Position numbers and translations under genes: made by a program
Assembly (NCBI GenBank): GCA_902729315.2
Contig: LR746281.1
Location: 3,966,501 to 4,030,500 of the forward strand
DNA from: Spirodela intermedia
Lineage: Eukaryota; Streptophyta; Magnoliopsida; Alismatales; Araceae
DNA length: 64,000 nt
Reading direction: 5' to 3'
Notes under the pieces: model-generated
Databases searched by the model: none
What the model was told of the DNA's origin: nothing
The model's input: only the letters and a program-made list of their open reading frames with translations
In this document: in pieces, positions 38,653 to 51,190 of the stretch
How positions within the stretch are numbered: the stretch's first letter is position 1
How the letters are laid out: each line of letters begins with the position of its first letter

Positions 38653-40015
38653 ATGGAGCTGCAGGTTCCCTGCAACGCTTCCACCGAGGAGGCGCCGGCA
38701 ATGATACTTTCTGGCGGTGGCGAGGAGCAGCCTCTTTCTCTCCCGGTGTTCGATGCCACCGTAATGCAGCACCAGGTCGCCATCCCGGACGAGTACATCT
38801 GGCCCGAGGACGAGCGGCCCGAACCAGACGCCACAAGAGAACTCGTGCTCCCTCTCATCGACCTTGGAGCCTTCCTGGAGGAAAGTGATGGAGGTTGTGG
38901 CCGATCGGTTCTCATCCTCGAAACGACGAGGCTGGTCAAGAAGGCGTGCGAGAAGCACGGTTTCTTCCAGGTGATCAACCACGGTGTGGAAGCGGAACTC
39001 CTGGAAGAGGCCCGCCGCCTCATGGTGCCATTCTTCGAGATGCCTCTCAAGGAAAAGCAGCGTGCACAGAGGAAGAACGGGGAGAGCTACGGCTACGCCA
39101 GCAGCTTCTCCGGCCGCTTCTCATCCAGGCTCCCCTGGAAGGAGAGCATGTCCTTTCGTCATGCACCCTCTTCATCGTCCGGCGACGGCGTCGTCCTCGA
39201 CTATTTCCTGAAGACATTAGGCCCCGGTTTCAAAAACCTTGGGTAAATAACCAAATGAAGAATACCATTTTCACCCTTCCTTTGAAAGTTTTCTCTCACG
39301 GATGACTCCGCTGCATGCAGGGAGACGTACCAAGCGTACGGCGAGGCGATGGCGGGAGTGGCTTTGGGGACGATGGAGTTGCTGGCCGTGAGCCTGGGCC
39401 TGGAGAGGAGAACCTTCAGGGCATTCTTCGAGGACCATGACTCCATCTTGCGACTAAACTACTACCCTCGATGCCAGAGTTCCCATCTCACCCTGGGAAC
39501 CGGTCCGCACTTCGACCCTACTTCTCTTACCATCCTCCAACAGGACGACGTTGATGGTCTTCAGGTCTTCTCCGATGGCTGCTGGCGATCGGTCCGCCCC
39601 AACCCCACCGCCCTCGTCGTCAACATCGGCGAGACCTTCACGGTAACACAACCTCTAAGCAACTCTCCACTCGGTTCTGGTCTTCTTCTACTCTCCCCTC
39701 CACCTGGGGAACGTTATTGTTTCTCGGTCACGTCGCCAGGCATTATCCAACGGGAGGTACAAGAGCTGCCTCCACAGGGCGGTGGTAAACAGCACCAAAG
39801 CTAGGACTTCGCTGGCCTTCTTCCTCTCGCCTTCAATGGGAAAGCTGGTGCGCCCTCCGCCGGAACTCATCGACAAGGGGCATCCCAGGCTATACCCAGA
39901 CTTTACCTGGTCTGATTTGGTCGAGTTTACCCAGAATCACTACCGCGCGGACATGAATACGCTTGACGTCTTCACCAGGTGGCTTCTCAGTAAGAAGCTG
40001 GCTGGGCTCCCCTGA
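38653..40015 (+). CDS. GA20ox: Gibberellin 20-oxidase B
   Basis: Exons: 38653-39242, 39321-39642, 39740-40015 (TGA); 395 residues; start [10 protein letters not shown]. Same role as GA20ox A: 2-oxoglutarate/Fe(II) dioxygenase for C-20 oxidation in gibberellin synthesis. Seen: [21 protein letters not shown] where the usual form is LPWKETLSF, iron ligands H260-F-D262 and H316 (CLHRAV), and 2-oxoglutarate residues R326-x-S328 (KARTSLAFF). All metal and cosubstrate ligands are kept, but neighbours differ from GA20ox A: HFD for HCD, TILQQD for TILHQD, NYYPRC for NYYPPC. Introns are 78 and 97 bp at the same positions, and exon 2 is again 322 nt. No frameshift or stop, so probably functional. The two genes point away from each other, 20.8 kb between start codons. 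Confidence 0.94.
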
Positions 40016-43000
40016 AGAGCGTCGGTTTGAGCTTCGCTCGTGTTTTGACTACAGCTTTTGTTTCCTACCTTATGAGCAAATCTCCCCAGCTGGCACGGGT
40101 ATGACACCAAGCGTATCTTACTAAATAATAAGACGGCGAAAACGCTCAAGCTCAGAATTATGGTGCCCACGCCCTACATACGATTAAATGAAAGCCTGCA
40201 GGGACTTGCGAGGATGGGGAGGGGAGATAAAGAGCGAGCGAAAAACGACCAAAGAGAGATCTACAGATCTTATGAGAGAGAGAGGAGAGAGAGCAGAGAG
40301 AGCAGAGAGAGCAGAGACATAAAGATACAATACTTTCAATTGAAAGGGATTTATCTCTTTCTTGTTTAGCGATTTGGTTCAGAAGATGTCAAGATAAAAT
40401 GTTTTTTTGTGAATTTAAAAGGTAACTTGAAATTTTCCGTATTCTCATTTAACTTGCACTATAAAAAAGGCTTGGTTGATATTTACGATTTTACTGTTTT
40501 ATTTTATCCCAGCAGTATGTTGCTCTCGACATCATTAATTAAAAATATGGCTGATATGATTCCAGAAGTGACGTTATTTTAGTCAACCATAATACTCAAT
40601 TGATGTTGGCCTGGTCCTACCACCCTCTATTATGTCAGAATAGCTATGCTATTGTAGATAACAAGCTATTTCAATCTGCAGTCATGCCGAGTCTATTGCC
40701 TAATATTCTAAGACAATGAAGCAGTAGATAAAATGTTACCTTTGTCATCAGCAGAAATTATATGTGGAAAGTGAGCATTTAGTAGATTCCGCGTCAAAAT
40801 TAGCTAAAAGTAAAATTACGTGCCATATTCTGAGTACAGCTATTTCAATATCCAAAACAGCTGAGCATATACTGCTCAGAATATGGTGAGCATTATAGTC
40901 AGCGCAATTGATGAATATGGGTGCTTACAAATCTCCTCTATGCTTCTATGATATAGCATTATGTCAAGGAAGAAACAAAGAATGTCTATGCTTGCAATTT
41001 TGTTGACGAACAAGAGTTTCTATCCTCATAATTCTTATTTTGGGACTAGCATTCCCAGCAATAACATCTCTTGATAATGCAGAAACATGATTTATTTTAT
41101 CAGAGTGAAATACACTTTCATACAAAATCAGACTGAATAACATGAAAAATTAATAAAATATTTTTCACCTGTGTATATATTTTTCTACTAATGAGAAATT
41201 ACTTCAAGATCTTATTATTGATGGCAAGAATCTGGCAAAACAGTGAATAATCTAGATTAAGATCTTACTATTAATACGATATTTTTGGTGTGTCCTTAAG
41301 CCAATTTCTTCATATCATGAAGTTCAATTGTTAATATTTTATTTTTAAATGGCCATCAATTACTTTCAATGACTTTTGTTTTTGGATAACATGTTATTGC
41401 TATTGAAAAAAAGTAATTAGGAGTGCACCTATAGTAATTATTTGTTTGATGACGGAGGGCATGATGCAAAATAATTCATTTCCATCTACTCCAATACTGA
41501 TGAAAATAAGTTCAGCTTTATCTTCACACCTACACTATTATTGAATCATTTTCACTATTAGTAATTTAAGGCTCAAACTTCCATGTATTATAGGATGGGA
41601 TATTAGAAGGTCGATTAATCCAAATTGATTGGGAAGTTTTGAAGCAGTTATGGTGGTCCAGTCAAGATTGGTGATGCTTGAAAGAGAGTTTATGAAGAAT
41701 TTGGCTTATGAGGTTTTTAGTTAGTCCAATTTTAGTATCTTGACATAGGCACTAAGTCTTGAGGATGAGATTTCAGCATTGGAAAAAAAATTGGTAAGTG
41801 AGGAATGGATATAGACCAAGATATGTTGTGACTAATTTTGCCCACTTGACAAATTAGACGAATTCTTTGGAATCAAAAAGGGAAAGATTAACTGTTTTGT
41901 TTTTGACGACCTTCCTATCCAAATAGAGATCAATGAAGCATGCTTCTGTTATTTAGGAAACGAAATAGAAGGATGTGGAGGTTTTTTTGGACCTCTTGAT
42001 TGAACTACTGAGCATCAATGATGCATTATTATTGGGCTTAAAGGTAGTGGTCTTCATCAAGTGATGTTAAGCCTAAAATTACTATTATTTGGCCTGAAGA
42101 TAGGATTCACCATATTGGCCCTAGTGGGCCATGAGGTGGATCAACAGTTCTTGACAATGATGGGACTAGCAGGCTGTGAAGTGGATCAACAGTCCTTGAC
42201 AGTGACATAGTGGGATCAGAGGTTGAGTGGTGGGGGTCGAGTGTCCCCTAACAGAGGTAGAGAGGATTGGGTAGGTGGAGTTTGGTAGGATGGAGAGCAG
42301 CATTGTGCCAAGCATTTGGGTGAGGAAGAAGATAAAATGGTGATTTTCAATGGGTGGGGGTGTGAAGACCAGCAATATTAGAATCACAAGCAAGCACATG
42401 TAGGTTGATTGATCAATGTAAGTAGTATCATGCGTTACTGTGGCCCGGGGTGGAGCTGAGGACTTTCCAGTGACCTCTGGTTGATGATTTCAACTAATGA
42501 GACACAAATCAGGTCCAGGAAATGCCGTGAGAGGTTTTTTGAGTCTCAAGAATTCTAGACAAAGTAGTTGAATGCCTTGTAAGTGAAGGAATCAAAGGCC
42601 AGTGTTCTACCATCTCTCGTGGTGGTAAGAAGTCAGAGAAAGGGGAAATCGGTGTAATATTTAATCCAAAGTTTCGTGATGTGCAATTACTTCCTTGAGC
42701 TTCTTTAATGCTGTGTAAATCATTTGCAGGTCAGGGGCGAGAGATTTCAAGTAGATTCGACGGTATAAAAGCTAGGGCACATAGTAGGGGTGAGAATTTA
42801 TAGCAAAATGATTACATTTTCAGGTGATTTTGGTTTCCATAGACTTGAAGATTAAGATAAGGTTCTGAGTGGAGACTTAGTCATTGATTTTCTAGCCATA
42901 AAATTTTTGATCAAAAATTAAAGCATAGATCGAACCAAATAGTTGTTGATTCATCTATGATATTTTTGCCCACTCGTCTTTCCCAGCCCAGTTTAATGAG

Positions 43001-43129
43001 GGTTAACTCATTTGGTTGTGTGTACTTACACTAAAAGGAAAAACCTTCAAAGTCTAAGAAATGCATAAATATCTAAAGGTTCAAAAAAAGTAAAAATGAT
43101 TTAATCATAAAAAAATAATAAGATAACAG
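40016..43129. other. Spacer with probable retroelement debris
   Basis: A GA-rich purine repeat lies at 40273-40318. Around 41880-42080 a broken + frame contains GNEIEGCGGFFG-like residues reminiscent of the gag-like (DUF4283) segment found in plant LINEs, but this is weak. No intact gene is seen. Confidence 0.35.
40273..40318. repeat. GA-rich minisatellite
   Basis: GAGAGA tract with a repeated GAGAGAGCA unit (three copies), 260 bp past the GA20ox B stop codon. Confidence 0.85.
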
Positions 43130-43340
43130 ATGTGACAAGTATAACTCATTGAAATTACAAGTTCCAAGCTCCCTTGTAATAGTTAAGAATTTATCCTTGA
43201 AGATGGACATAGTGGTGACATCAACCAATTGTTTAGAAGCTTCAATAAAGTTAATAACAATATCTTTTTGATTTGTGTTCTCTAATAATACTATATTTGA
43301 TTTCCATGTGCTACGTTATTGATTGAATGGTATGCTTTGT
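43130..43340 (-). mobile_element. Copia RNase H C-terminal relic
   Basis: On the minus strand, broken frames give a segment like IVINFIEASKQLVDVTTMS preceded by a RSTWKSNIVL-like piece. These align by eye with the end of copia RNase H (TKHIEIDCHFVRE ... FVSTKDQLADIFTK). Short and badly decayed, opposite in orientation to the neighbouring elements. Confidence 0.45.
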
Positions 43341-45219
43341 GAAGAGATTAGCTTAGCATCAGTCATGTTATCACATTTAGTATGAACTTTGTCTATTTTA
43401 ATTTTATAATTGTCGAGTTGGAATTTTGTCCTTAACATAGGTACAATAAATAAGTGGTGAAACATGTTCTACCTTTGTAGTATATAACTAAACCAAGTTT
43501 ATTTCTCATAAAACTAAGATGCTAAGCATCCTCTTAAGAATAAACATGATCCACTAATATTTTTCCTATTAGTTTGACATTCTACAAAACTAGATTCATA
43601 ATAGCATATCAAAGTATGGTCACAATCCTTGGGATAAAGGATTTAGAGTTAAAGAGATATATAGCACTTAAGTGTGATTCCTTAAGATTAATTTTAAATG
43701 TTATACATGCACACAATAAATCAATTTGGTTTGTATTAAACACATACAACTCAAAACATTTGAAACATTAATTTTGATAACTATCAAAATACCACATGAA
43801 ATAGGTTTAGGAATCCTTCAGCATCTTCCAAATCATTCATCAAAGCTCAATAGTAAAATAATAATATTTGTAAACCTCAAATAATCAAAAAAAAATTAGT
43901 GACCAGTTTACGTTGCAAATAAAGTCATGCATGTACTTCTTGAAAATATATTTGAAACATGAACATGATGTGTATCAAATAATCCATCAAAATTGAAATA
44001 TTTTAATATTTATTAATTTTCTATTATTAGTTGACATTTTATTAAGCTTAAATTAAGGTGAAGATGTAATATCAAAAAGCTTGATATCTGACAATTCTAA
44101 AGGACCGTTGGATTGACCAAAGTGTAGCATATAAAGTGTGGACTTCTGAGAATATTAGAGGTACTTGAAAACAAGAGAAGAAAGGGAAAGGACAAGAAAA
44201 AAGAAGTGAGGAGAGTGCAACAATGTTCACATGAGCTTAGAAGTGCAAGTCAGATTGTATTTAACCAATCAAGTCTACTTCCACTCAAGAGGAGTTAAAC
44301 ACAATTCAAGTGAAGATAATAACACATGGGAGTTTCGAGTTAAAACTTGAAGTCATTCACATTGCATTTAATTTGACTAGAACATTGAAGATGTAATATC
44401 ACATTGCAACTTGTTCTACTCACACAAACCTAAACATATGGATCTAAGAAAGACTAATACTTGTTCATTTGATCTAAATTAGAGTTGTGAATCTAGAAGA
44501 AGGTTTTAGGGTGAAATGTCTTAGTTGACCTAAGTTACTAAAATTAGTTTTATAGGCATGCTGAATTCAACTTAACTACTAAGATTTAGCTAAACCTTGG
44601 TATGATATCCTTTGAGAGTAGAGTACATCACGTAGAAAGTATTGTTATAAAGTTCATGTGATTTTATCTATAAAGAAGATTACTAACCACATAGTGATTA
44701 CTAAAAGGATTAATTCAACCCCCCACCATGATTGTCCATGATGTGTTAACATACTCAACAAACTATTGACTTAAGTGGCATGGACTTTGAATGTTTGGAC
44801 CAAAAGCAATTCACAAGACAAACAAAATAAATGAGGTGCCAGTTTTGTAAGAACATTGACTATTTTTCTATTATTTTACTTTTATGTTGTTTCATTAACT
44901 GATTCAATTTAAAGTTAGAGTAATAACTAGTTTCAAATTTTTAAAGGCTAACTTGTTGCAACATTACAAAAAAAATGATAATAGAATTTTTGTTCCCTCA
45001 AAGGACTTCTCTCTACTTGTTGAGTTAATCATAACTTGTTGATTTAAAGGAACCATCATAACTTTGTCAAATCCTTGGGCCTAACTTATACCTACAAGAA
45101 GACCAAAGGCCAGCCCAAAATAAGAAGCAACAGCATGATCACTTATAAGGAAAATAAATAACAGAGAAAAAGGGAATATCAAGGATTAAGGAGGTTGGGG
45201 CACCTTGAAGCTACATTCT
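43341..45219. other. AT-rich transposon-derived spacer
   Basis: No gene recognised. The right end probably belongs to the 5' LTR of the Ty3/gypsy relic, which should end at the CA at 45337, but no matching 3' LTR was found to define its start. Confidence 0.4.
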
Positions 45220-45339
45220 AGGGTCTAACCCTCACTTCTCTTCCCCCTTTTTTCTCTTTTATATCTATTATTGTTCAAAACTTATTAAAGATTGTCATTT
45301 AGTCTCTTTTCCCTATCTCTGATCTGATGTCCTCACACT

Positions 45340-45351
45340 TGGTATCAAAGC
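45340..45351 (+). other. Primer-binding site of the gypsy relic
   Basis: TGGTATCAAAGC, one mismatch from the TGGTATCAGAGC complementary to initiator tRNA-Met that plant LTR retrotransposons commonly use. It lies two bases after the putative LTR end. Confidence 0.75.
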
Positions 45352-47350
45352 AATGGAACGACTCAACCAAAGTTGGCCGATTGCCTTGAGTACTTGGAAG
45401 ACAAGGTTATTCCTGTCAACCATAACTTGGGATTCCTCCACTAGAATGTGCAGCAGATTCAATAGAACTTAGAATGCATGTTTACTCAAGTCTTCAAACA
45501 ACTAGATTTCCTTGAGCATTGGCCCCCTTTGCCTCACCAAGGGAACTCTTACTATCCACCCACTAATGACCAAGCTACTAAATGGAGATAGTGTGATAGT
45601 CATACCTTGAAACCACAAGCTCCAATGGGTGAGGGCATTTCACTACCTCACCTAAATATCAATGTCTTCTTTGATGATGACCAAAACTAATGGCTGTATC
45701 AATTTGAATTCCACTTCAAGATGAATTGAACATCAAAAGCGAGTAAATTCAGATTGTTGTTGTGAAGATGAAAGCCAAAACCCTACATGGTATGTTTAGA
45801 CATTTGAATGGTACCATTCTATGACTAGCTAAATTTTCAAACTCGGCTCCTAGATTATTTCAATGACTCTTATTTTAGGGACTCTATTAGTAACTCTTCA
45901 ACTTTAAGCAGCCCAACATTGTTGCTAAATTTCATTGCAAGTTCAAAGCAATTGTCATGTTCCTTCTACAATTACCATCCCTTGTTCTATGGGGTGCCAT
46001 AATCAATGGCCTAAAGTTAAAAATTAGTATGAAGAGCAAGATGTTAAAGATCACTAGATTAAAGGAAATGTTGGACCTAACACAGATGACAAAGAATCAT
46101 CTGTTACACCTCTGGTCAATGTGGATATCACTACCTACTAAGGCGTTTCAACCTATGGCACCCAAGTGAGATGGTCAACCAAATATTGGGCTGACAACTT
46201 GAAACCACTTGACCTAAGTACTCACTTTGTGGCCATCCTTCTCAATCGTAGCACACTGTAGGGTTGGGGCAATAGTGGCTGCAGCAAGTGGCAACTACAG
46301 CTCGCTAATCTAGAAGTGCAAGATCACAAGGTAAAAGAGTTGTCCTTCTACTGTGACAAGAAATTTAGTCTAGGTTATCACTACAAATGAAGAATCAAAC
46401 TACTAGTAGTGTATGAAGGTGATAATAATGATAATACTTCATAGTAGATAGGTAGAAAGTTAGTAAACTCTCACTAGATCTTGTGTAGAATATCAAACAC
46501 TCAATCATGTTACTATTATATATCACCTCCCTACACCAACTGTAGATGAGATGTTTGATGAACTATATGAAGTTGCAATATTCTACGGACTTGATCAATA
46601 AGCAGGCTACAATCAAATTTGTATGAGACTGAAAGATATCCATAAGGTACTATTCAAGACCTAGGAAGGACATTATCAATGGCACTATGAATTCATTGTG
46701 ATGTCCTTTGAATTGAAGAATGTACTAATCATATTGTAGTCCTCATAGATTAAGTTATTCCATCTTCAAAAACTCATTATAGTCAGTTTTTATGACATCC
46801 TTAGACAAAGTCAGAGCACCATCTCTACTTAGAAAAGGTTTTCTCACTACTATAGTCAAATAGATCAACTTAAATTTCAGGAAGAGTTCATATATCAATA
46901 ATTAGATTCTTATGGTATTCGGTTTAGCACAAGGGATGAAAGTTGACAAGAGTAAGGTACCAACCATGAGAGAGTGGTCAATGGCCACCTCAACTAGGGA
47001 ACTATGAGGATTCCTTTGTTAACAATATATTACTAGACGTTTATCATCAAATCTAACAGCATCTCATGGTCACTATACCAATTATTTAAGAAAGATGGAC
47101 CAATATAACATAAGAGACCTTATAATGTCTTAAGATAGTTACAAGTTTGACATTGTTACTAGTATTATCATCTTTCCCCAAACCCTTTGAGCTTCACACA
47201 AATGCACTTGGGGCAAGAAATTAGAGCAGTATTAATGTAGAGGAAGAGACCTAATGATTATTTTGGCAAAGTGTTATCCTTGAGAAATCACGTGAAACCC
47301 ATACATGAAAAGACTTTAATGCTCAAGTGGTGACAATCTATAAGAGACAT

Positions 47351-47638
47351 TGTTAGAAATATTTTTTGTATTTAAATTTTCGTTTTTTATTTTTTTGTCC
47401 ATCGTACCTAGTAACAAAACATAGATTGAACCGGTTCAAATTGAACCGATCTGGTTTACCCTCTCCCATTTCATACTCTAGTTCATATAAATACCAACTA
47501 GCATGTAAGCATTTGTGTGTGAAATTTAGGGCTTCAGCCTTCTACTTTTTTGTGTTTCTCTTTTGTGTTCATTCATGGCTCAAACAAGAAGGAAGGGAGG
47601 CATTCAAAAATGATCAAAGTTTGACACGATTTCTAACA
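47351..47638 (+). repeat. 5' LTR of the copia element
   Basis: Begins TGTTAGAAA and ends TTTCTAACA, a perfect 9-bp terminal inverted repeat. Shared blocks with the 3' LTR include AACAAAACATAG, TTTACCCTCTCCCATTTCATA and GACAAGAAGGAAGGGAG-like DNA. Confidence 0.9.
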
Positions 47639-47650
47639 CGGTATTAGAGC
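47639..47650 (+). other. Primer-binding site of the copia element
   Basis: CGGTATTAGAGC directly after the LTR; two mismatches from TGGTATCAGAGC (initiator tRNA-Met). Confidence 0.75.
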
Positions 47651-47949
47651 ACAAGTGTGATTACTCCATACTCCTTTGATCTTCTAAGTTCTTATTAAAT
47701 AGTAGTTCTTTTCATTTTTGAGAGAGCACACATTTCTTTGTGACTTGTTAAAATAAGTCACTAGTTGTTTGCTGATTCTACACTATCTAGAAGAGAATCT
47801 AGCATTATTGACCTCCAAAACATGAATTGTAGGTTTGTGTCTTGATTTGTACATTAACTCCTTTATGAAATAAACATACCTAATTCTTGAATTCTAAAGA
47901 ATATCTGAAGTGACTTCTGATAGAATAAAAACAATCCCGATTTCTAAGG

Positions 47950-48800
47950 GTGGAACTTAGTTCGATCTGTGGAGATTTGTCAATTATATCACAAATAGAT
48001 CATCTAGATGGTAGAAATTACTTTGGATGGTCTCAGCAAATTCAAGTTGTTCTTACAAGATGGGGAATGACAAATCATCTAGCTCATCCAAGCCTGAAGG
48101 CTAGAGATCCAAAATTTGAAGCATGGGATCAAAAAGGCTCAAGAATTGTGGCTTGGATGTGGACAATGATGATTCCTAAGATCCGTAAGACATATGCTAG
48201 AGGCAAGAGGGAGAGCGAGGGGTGCCACTAATGACAAACTAGGATAAGACTGACTTTAAGTATCTTCCTACAAGTATGACAATTTGGAAAAAATTATGTT
48301 ATACTTATTCAAGAGCAAGAGATGCTACACAACTTTATGAATTAAAGTTAAAGATGATGATTATGAGGTAAGGGGAAAAATAAGTGATAGAATACACTCA
48401 TGAAGTAAGAACATTATGGTAATTGATAAATATAAAATTACTAATATGACAGATCCATTTGATGTAGCCTTGTATAGAGGGGAAATAGAAAGAGATAGAA
48501 CCTATGAATATCGTGTGAGACTAAATTCTAAAAATGATCAAGTCAGAATTCAGATCTTAGGAAGAAAGTTGTCGAAACCTAATGCTTGGTTCCTAAAATA
48601 TAGAAAACTCAGCATTTATGGCTAAAAATAGAAAACATTATGTCAATAATAGTATCAAAACAAGGGATGAACTTTCAAGATAAGAGAGGACTTCTAGCAA
48701 TGATTTTAGAGACAAGTTATGGTGTACATATTACAAGAAAGCAAGACACATAATTAACAAGCATTATAAGTTACATGGAAGGCCTCAAAGCCATGAATAA
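47950..48800 (+). pseudogene. copia gag relic
   Basis: Contains the retrotransposon gag start LDGRNYFGWSQQIQVVL typical of copia gag (UBN2-like), then, after frameshifts, a degenerate zinc knuckle near 48720 (WCTYYKKARH ... HYKLHGRPQ) in which the second Cys of the CCHC pattern is lost. Not functional. Confidence 0.8.
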
Positions 48801-49339
48801 GCACAAAAGAAGGGACAACAATAGAGTAAAAATCAAGCACATATATCAGTTATCCAACAAGAGGAAGTAAATACCTCAACTATCATAGAAGAAGTTCCAC
48901 AAGCCTAAGTATTACAAGCTTTGTGTTCATTTAACTACTCAAGTCAGTTTTCAACTTTTATTGGGTTGAGTGCCTCAACAAATAGTAAATCCTCACCTTA
49001 GGTCGTTGATTCAAGGGCCACATAACAAATGACTTATGCCTCTCATCTATTTAACTCATATGCTCCTTGTCCAAACAATCATTACTACAACTATTGGCTC
49101 CTCAATCACAATTATTGGGATAGAAAACATTTGCCTACCACCTATATTACCTTGAAAAACATATTTCATGTTCCTATGTTAACAACCAACCTAATTTATG
49201 TTAGCAAACTAATGTGACCTAGGTAATGTTATGTTTCATCCTAATACTTGTCTATTTTTGACAAGATGTCTAAGAGGACAATTTGACATGTTAGAGAATA
49301 GAGTGGATTCTATTATTTAGAGCTTCCAAGTCAATCAAA

Positions 49340-49557
49340 CGTTGCAGTAGACCAAGATACAAAGGTAGGCTGGTTGCAAAAAGATACACACAAACTTATA
49401 GAGTTTATTATTTTAAACTTTTACACTAGTAGCAAAAATGAATACAATCAAATTACTTCTTTCATTGGTAATTAATTATGATTAGGATTTTTAGCAATTT
49501 GATATGAATAATGTATTTTTATATGGTGAACTAGAAGATGAAATATATGGAGGTACC
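49340..49557 (+). pseudogene. copia reverse transcriptase relic, 5' part
   Basis: RPRYKGRLVAKRYTQTY corresponds to the KARLVAKGYTQ start of copia RT. Broken frames continue to YGELEDEIYMEVP-type sequence, where the solo LTR is inserted. The frame resumes at 51191. Confidence 0.8.
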
Positions 49558-51185
49558 TGATAAGTCTTCGTTATCATGAGTTAATAATTAGTAAATAATA
49601 TAGTTTTAGCCTTAACTCATGATAAATAGACTTATATTTGTGTTAAAGTGTGAAAAGTGATTTTTAGTTGATTAACGTAAATTTTTAGGTAATTATGTGA
49701 TTTTATATGATTTTTATAGTCTTACTTTTGAGATAAATAAAGAACAAAAAATAGAAATAAAAATATTGTAAAATGAGGGGACCTGCCGACCAGCCGGGCC
49801 CACAAGCGGGTTGAAGCTCAATCAGAGAGTGGCCGCGAGTAAGGGCTCGAGTGGCTTGGACCAATAGGGGCACGTGTGCGCCACTCCCCTTCCATGTCAC
49901 TAGTGGCTAATCAACTGTGGGGTAAGAAGTGGTCATACATGCGAGAGAAGGGACTTTCCTTACAAAGCTAACAATACTATATATTCACCCAAAAAATTAG
50001 CTCACAACCGATGTGGGACTAAACCCGCGTCACACCTTCCTCAGAAGAGGCAAGCGACCAGTGCAGGTTCAAGTCCTTCTAGAGTCAAAAGTCATATATT
50101 TTTATTTTATTATCATGACTTTCCTGTAGATCACCGGTGAAGGATTAAGCAAAGAGAATTGTTAGATTATCGGTGAAAATCTTGTCAATGCAATTCGTGA
50201 AGCATTGCTACTAAAATTGCTGAAGGATTTGCGATAAAAAGATCGTAAATTCATCGAGTAAATCATCTCCGATTGATCGACGAACAAGCCATCATTGGGA
50301 AGAGGACAATCTATTAGGAGACGAGTCGCCACCTCTTGAGAGCATACTAGATGCGATGAAGAGTCTCCTCTTGCTGCGTGGACTTAAGGATGAAGCTCCC
50401 TAACACACGCCTCACCTCCATCCAACTCCTCTCCGTCGGGTGACAACCATTAGAGAGCCGCAAAGTCGTCGTTTTTCTACTCTACTAGGTGACAGCCGTC
50501 GAAGACGACTCGACGACCCATTTCATTAATCTTTAGACTTTGCAAAGAGATCTAGAGGTTGCCCACGTTATCTTTGTCCAAGGAAAGCCTTCAAGGCCAT
50601 GGACACTACACGACAATCCTCCCGAACACTCAAGATTCCGATGCATCGCCAACGCATCACCGTCACGACGTCGGAACTCTATTTTCCTACTTTCAACTTA
50701 CTTTATACATCATTTAGTAATAATTTTTATGTTTTTAATTTATCAAAATATACTTTATTCAATTACGATTCTTCAAACTTTTACAGATCTTAATTTGATT
50801 AATTAAATCAACTATAATCATTTATGTAAGAATCATTGGGCAGAAATCTATTTTCACTTGATTCACATTCGCGAAGTGCTGACATCATCTTGACGTCTGC
50901 ACCCTTATTTCCTTATTTTGTGAATTTTAAATATATTTCTTTTTTATTTCCTAGTATAAAATTTATAAAAAATCATATTTATTAAGAAAAATTCTGAATA
51001 ATTATCAAATATTATATTACATCTCTATGATCGACCTGAAAAATTATCACTATTTTTAAAATTTTTATTAAATTATAATTGATATATTTATTTTAAAATA
51101 CTTTTAAATATCCAAAAATTTGTATTTTCTAATTTTATAAATTTTAGATTTACGTGATTTAATATACAACGACTAAGTCACGTCA
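49558..51185. mobile_element. Solo LTR inside copia RT
   Basis: A 1628-bp block with TG...CA ends (TGATAAGTC ... GTCACGTCA), flanked on both sides by GTACC (49553-49557 and 51186-51190), a perfect 5-bp target duplication. Removing the block and one GTACC restores the copia RT reading. No pol domains, primer site or polypurine tract are inside, so it is a solo LTR left by LTR-LTR recombination. It contains a TATATATTC promoter-like site near 49979 and a GC-rich stretch at 49780-49890. Superfamily unknown. Confidence 0.88.
49571..49625. repeat. 14-bp perfect inverted repeat at the solo LTR edge
   Basis: TTATCATGAGTTAA (49571-49584) and its exact reverse complement TTAACTCATGATAA (49612-49625), separated by 27 nt, 13 bp inside the LTR end. 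Confidence 0.85.
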
Positions 51186-51190
51186 GTACC

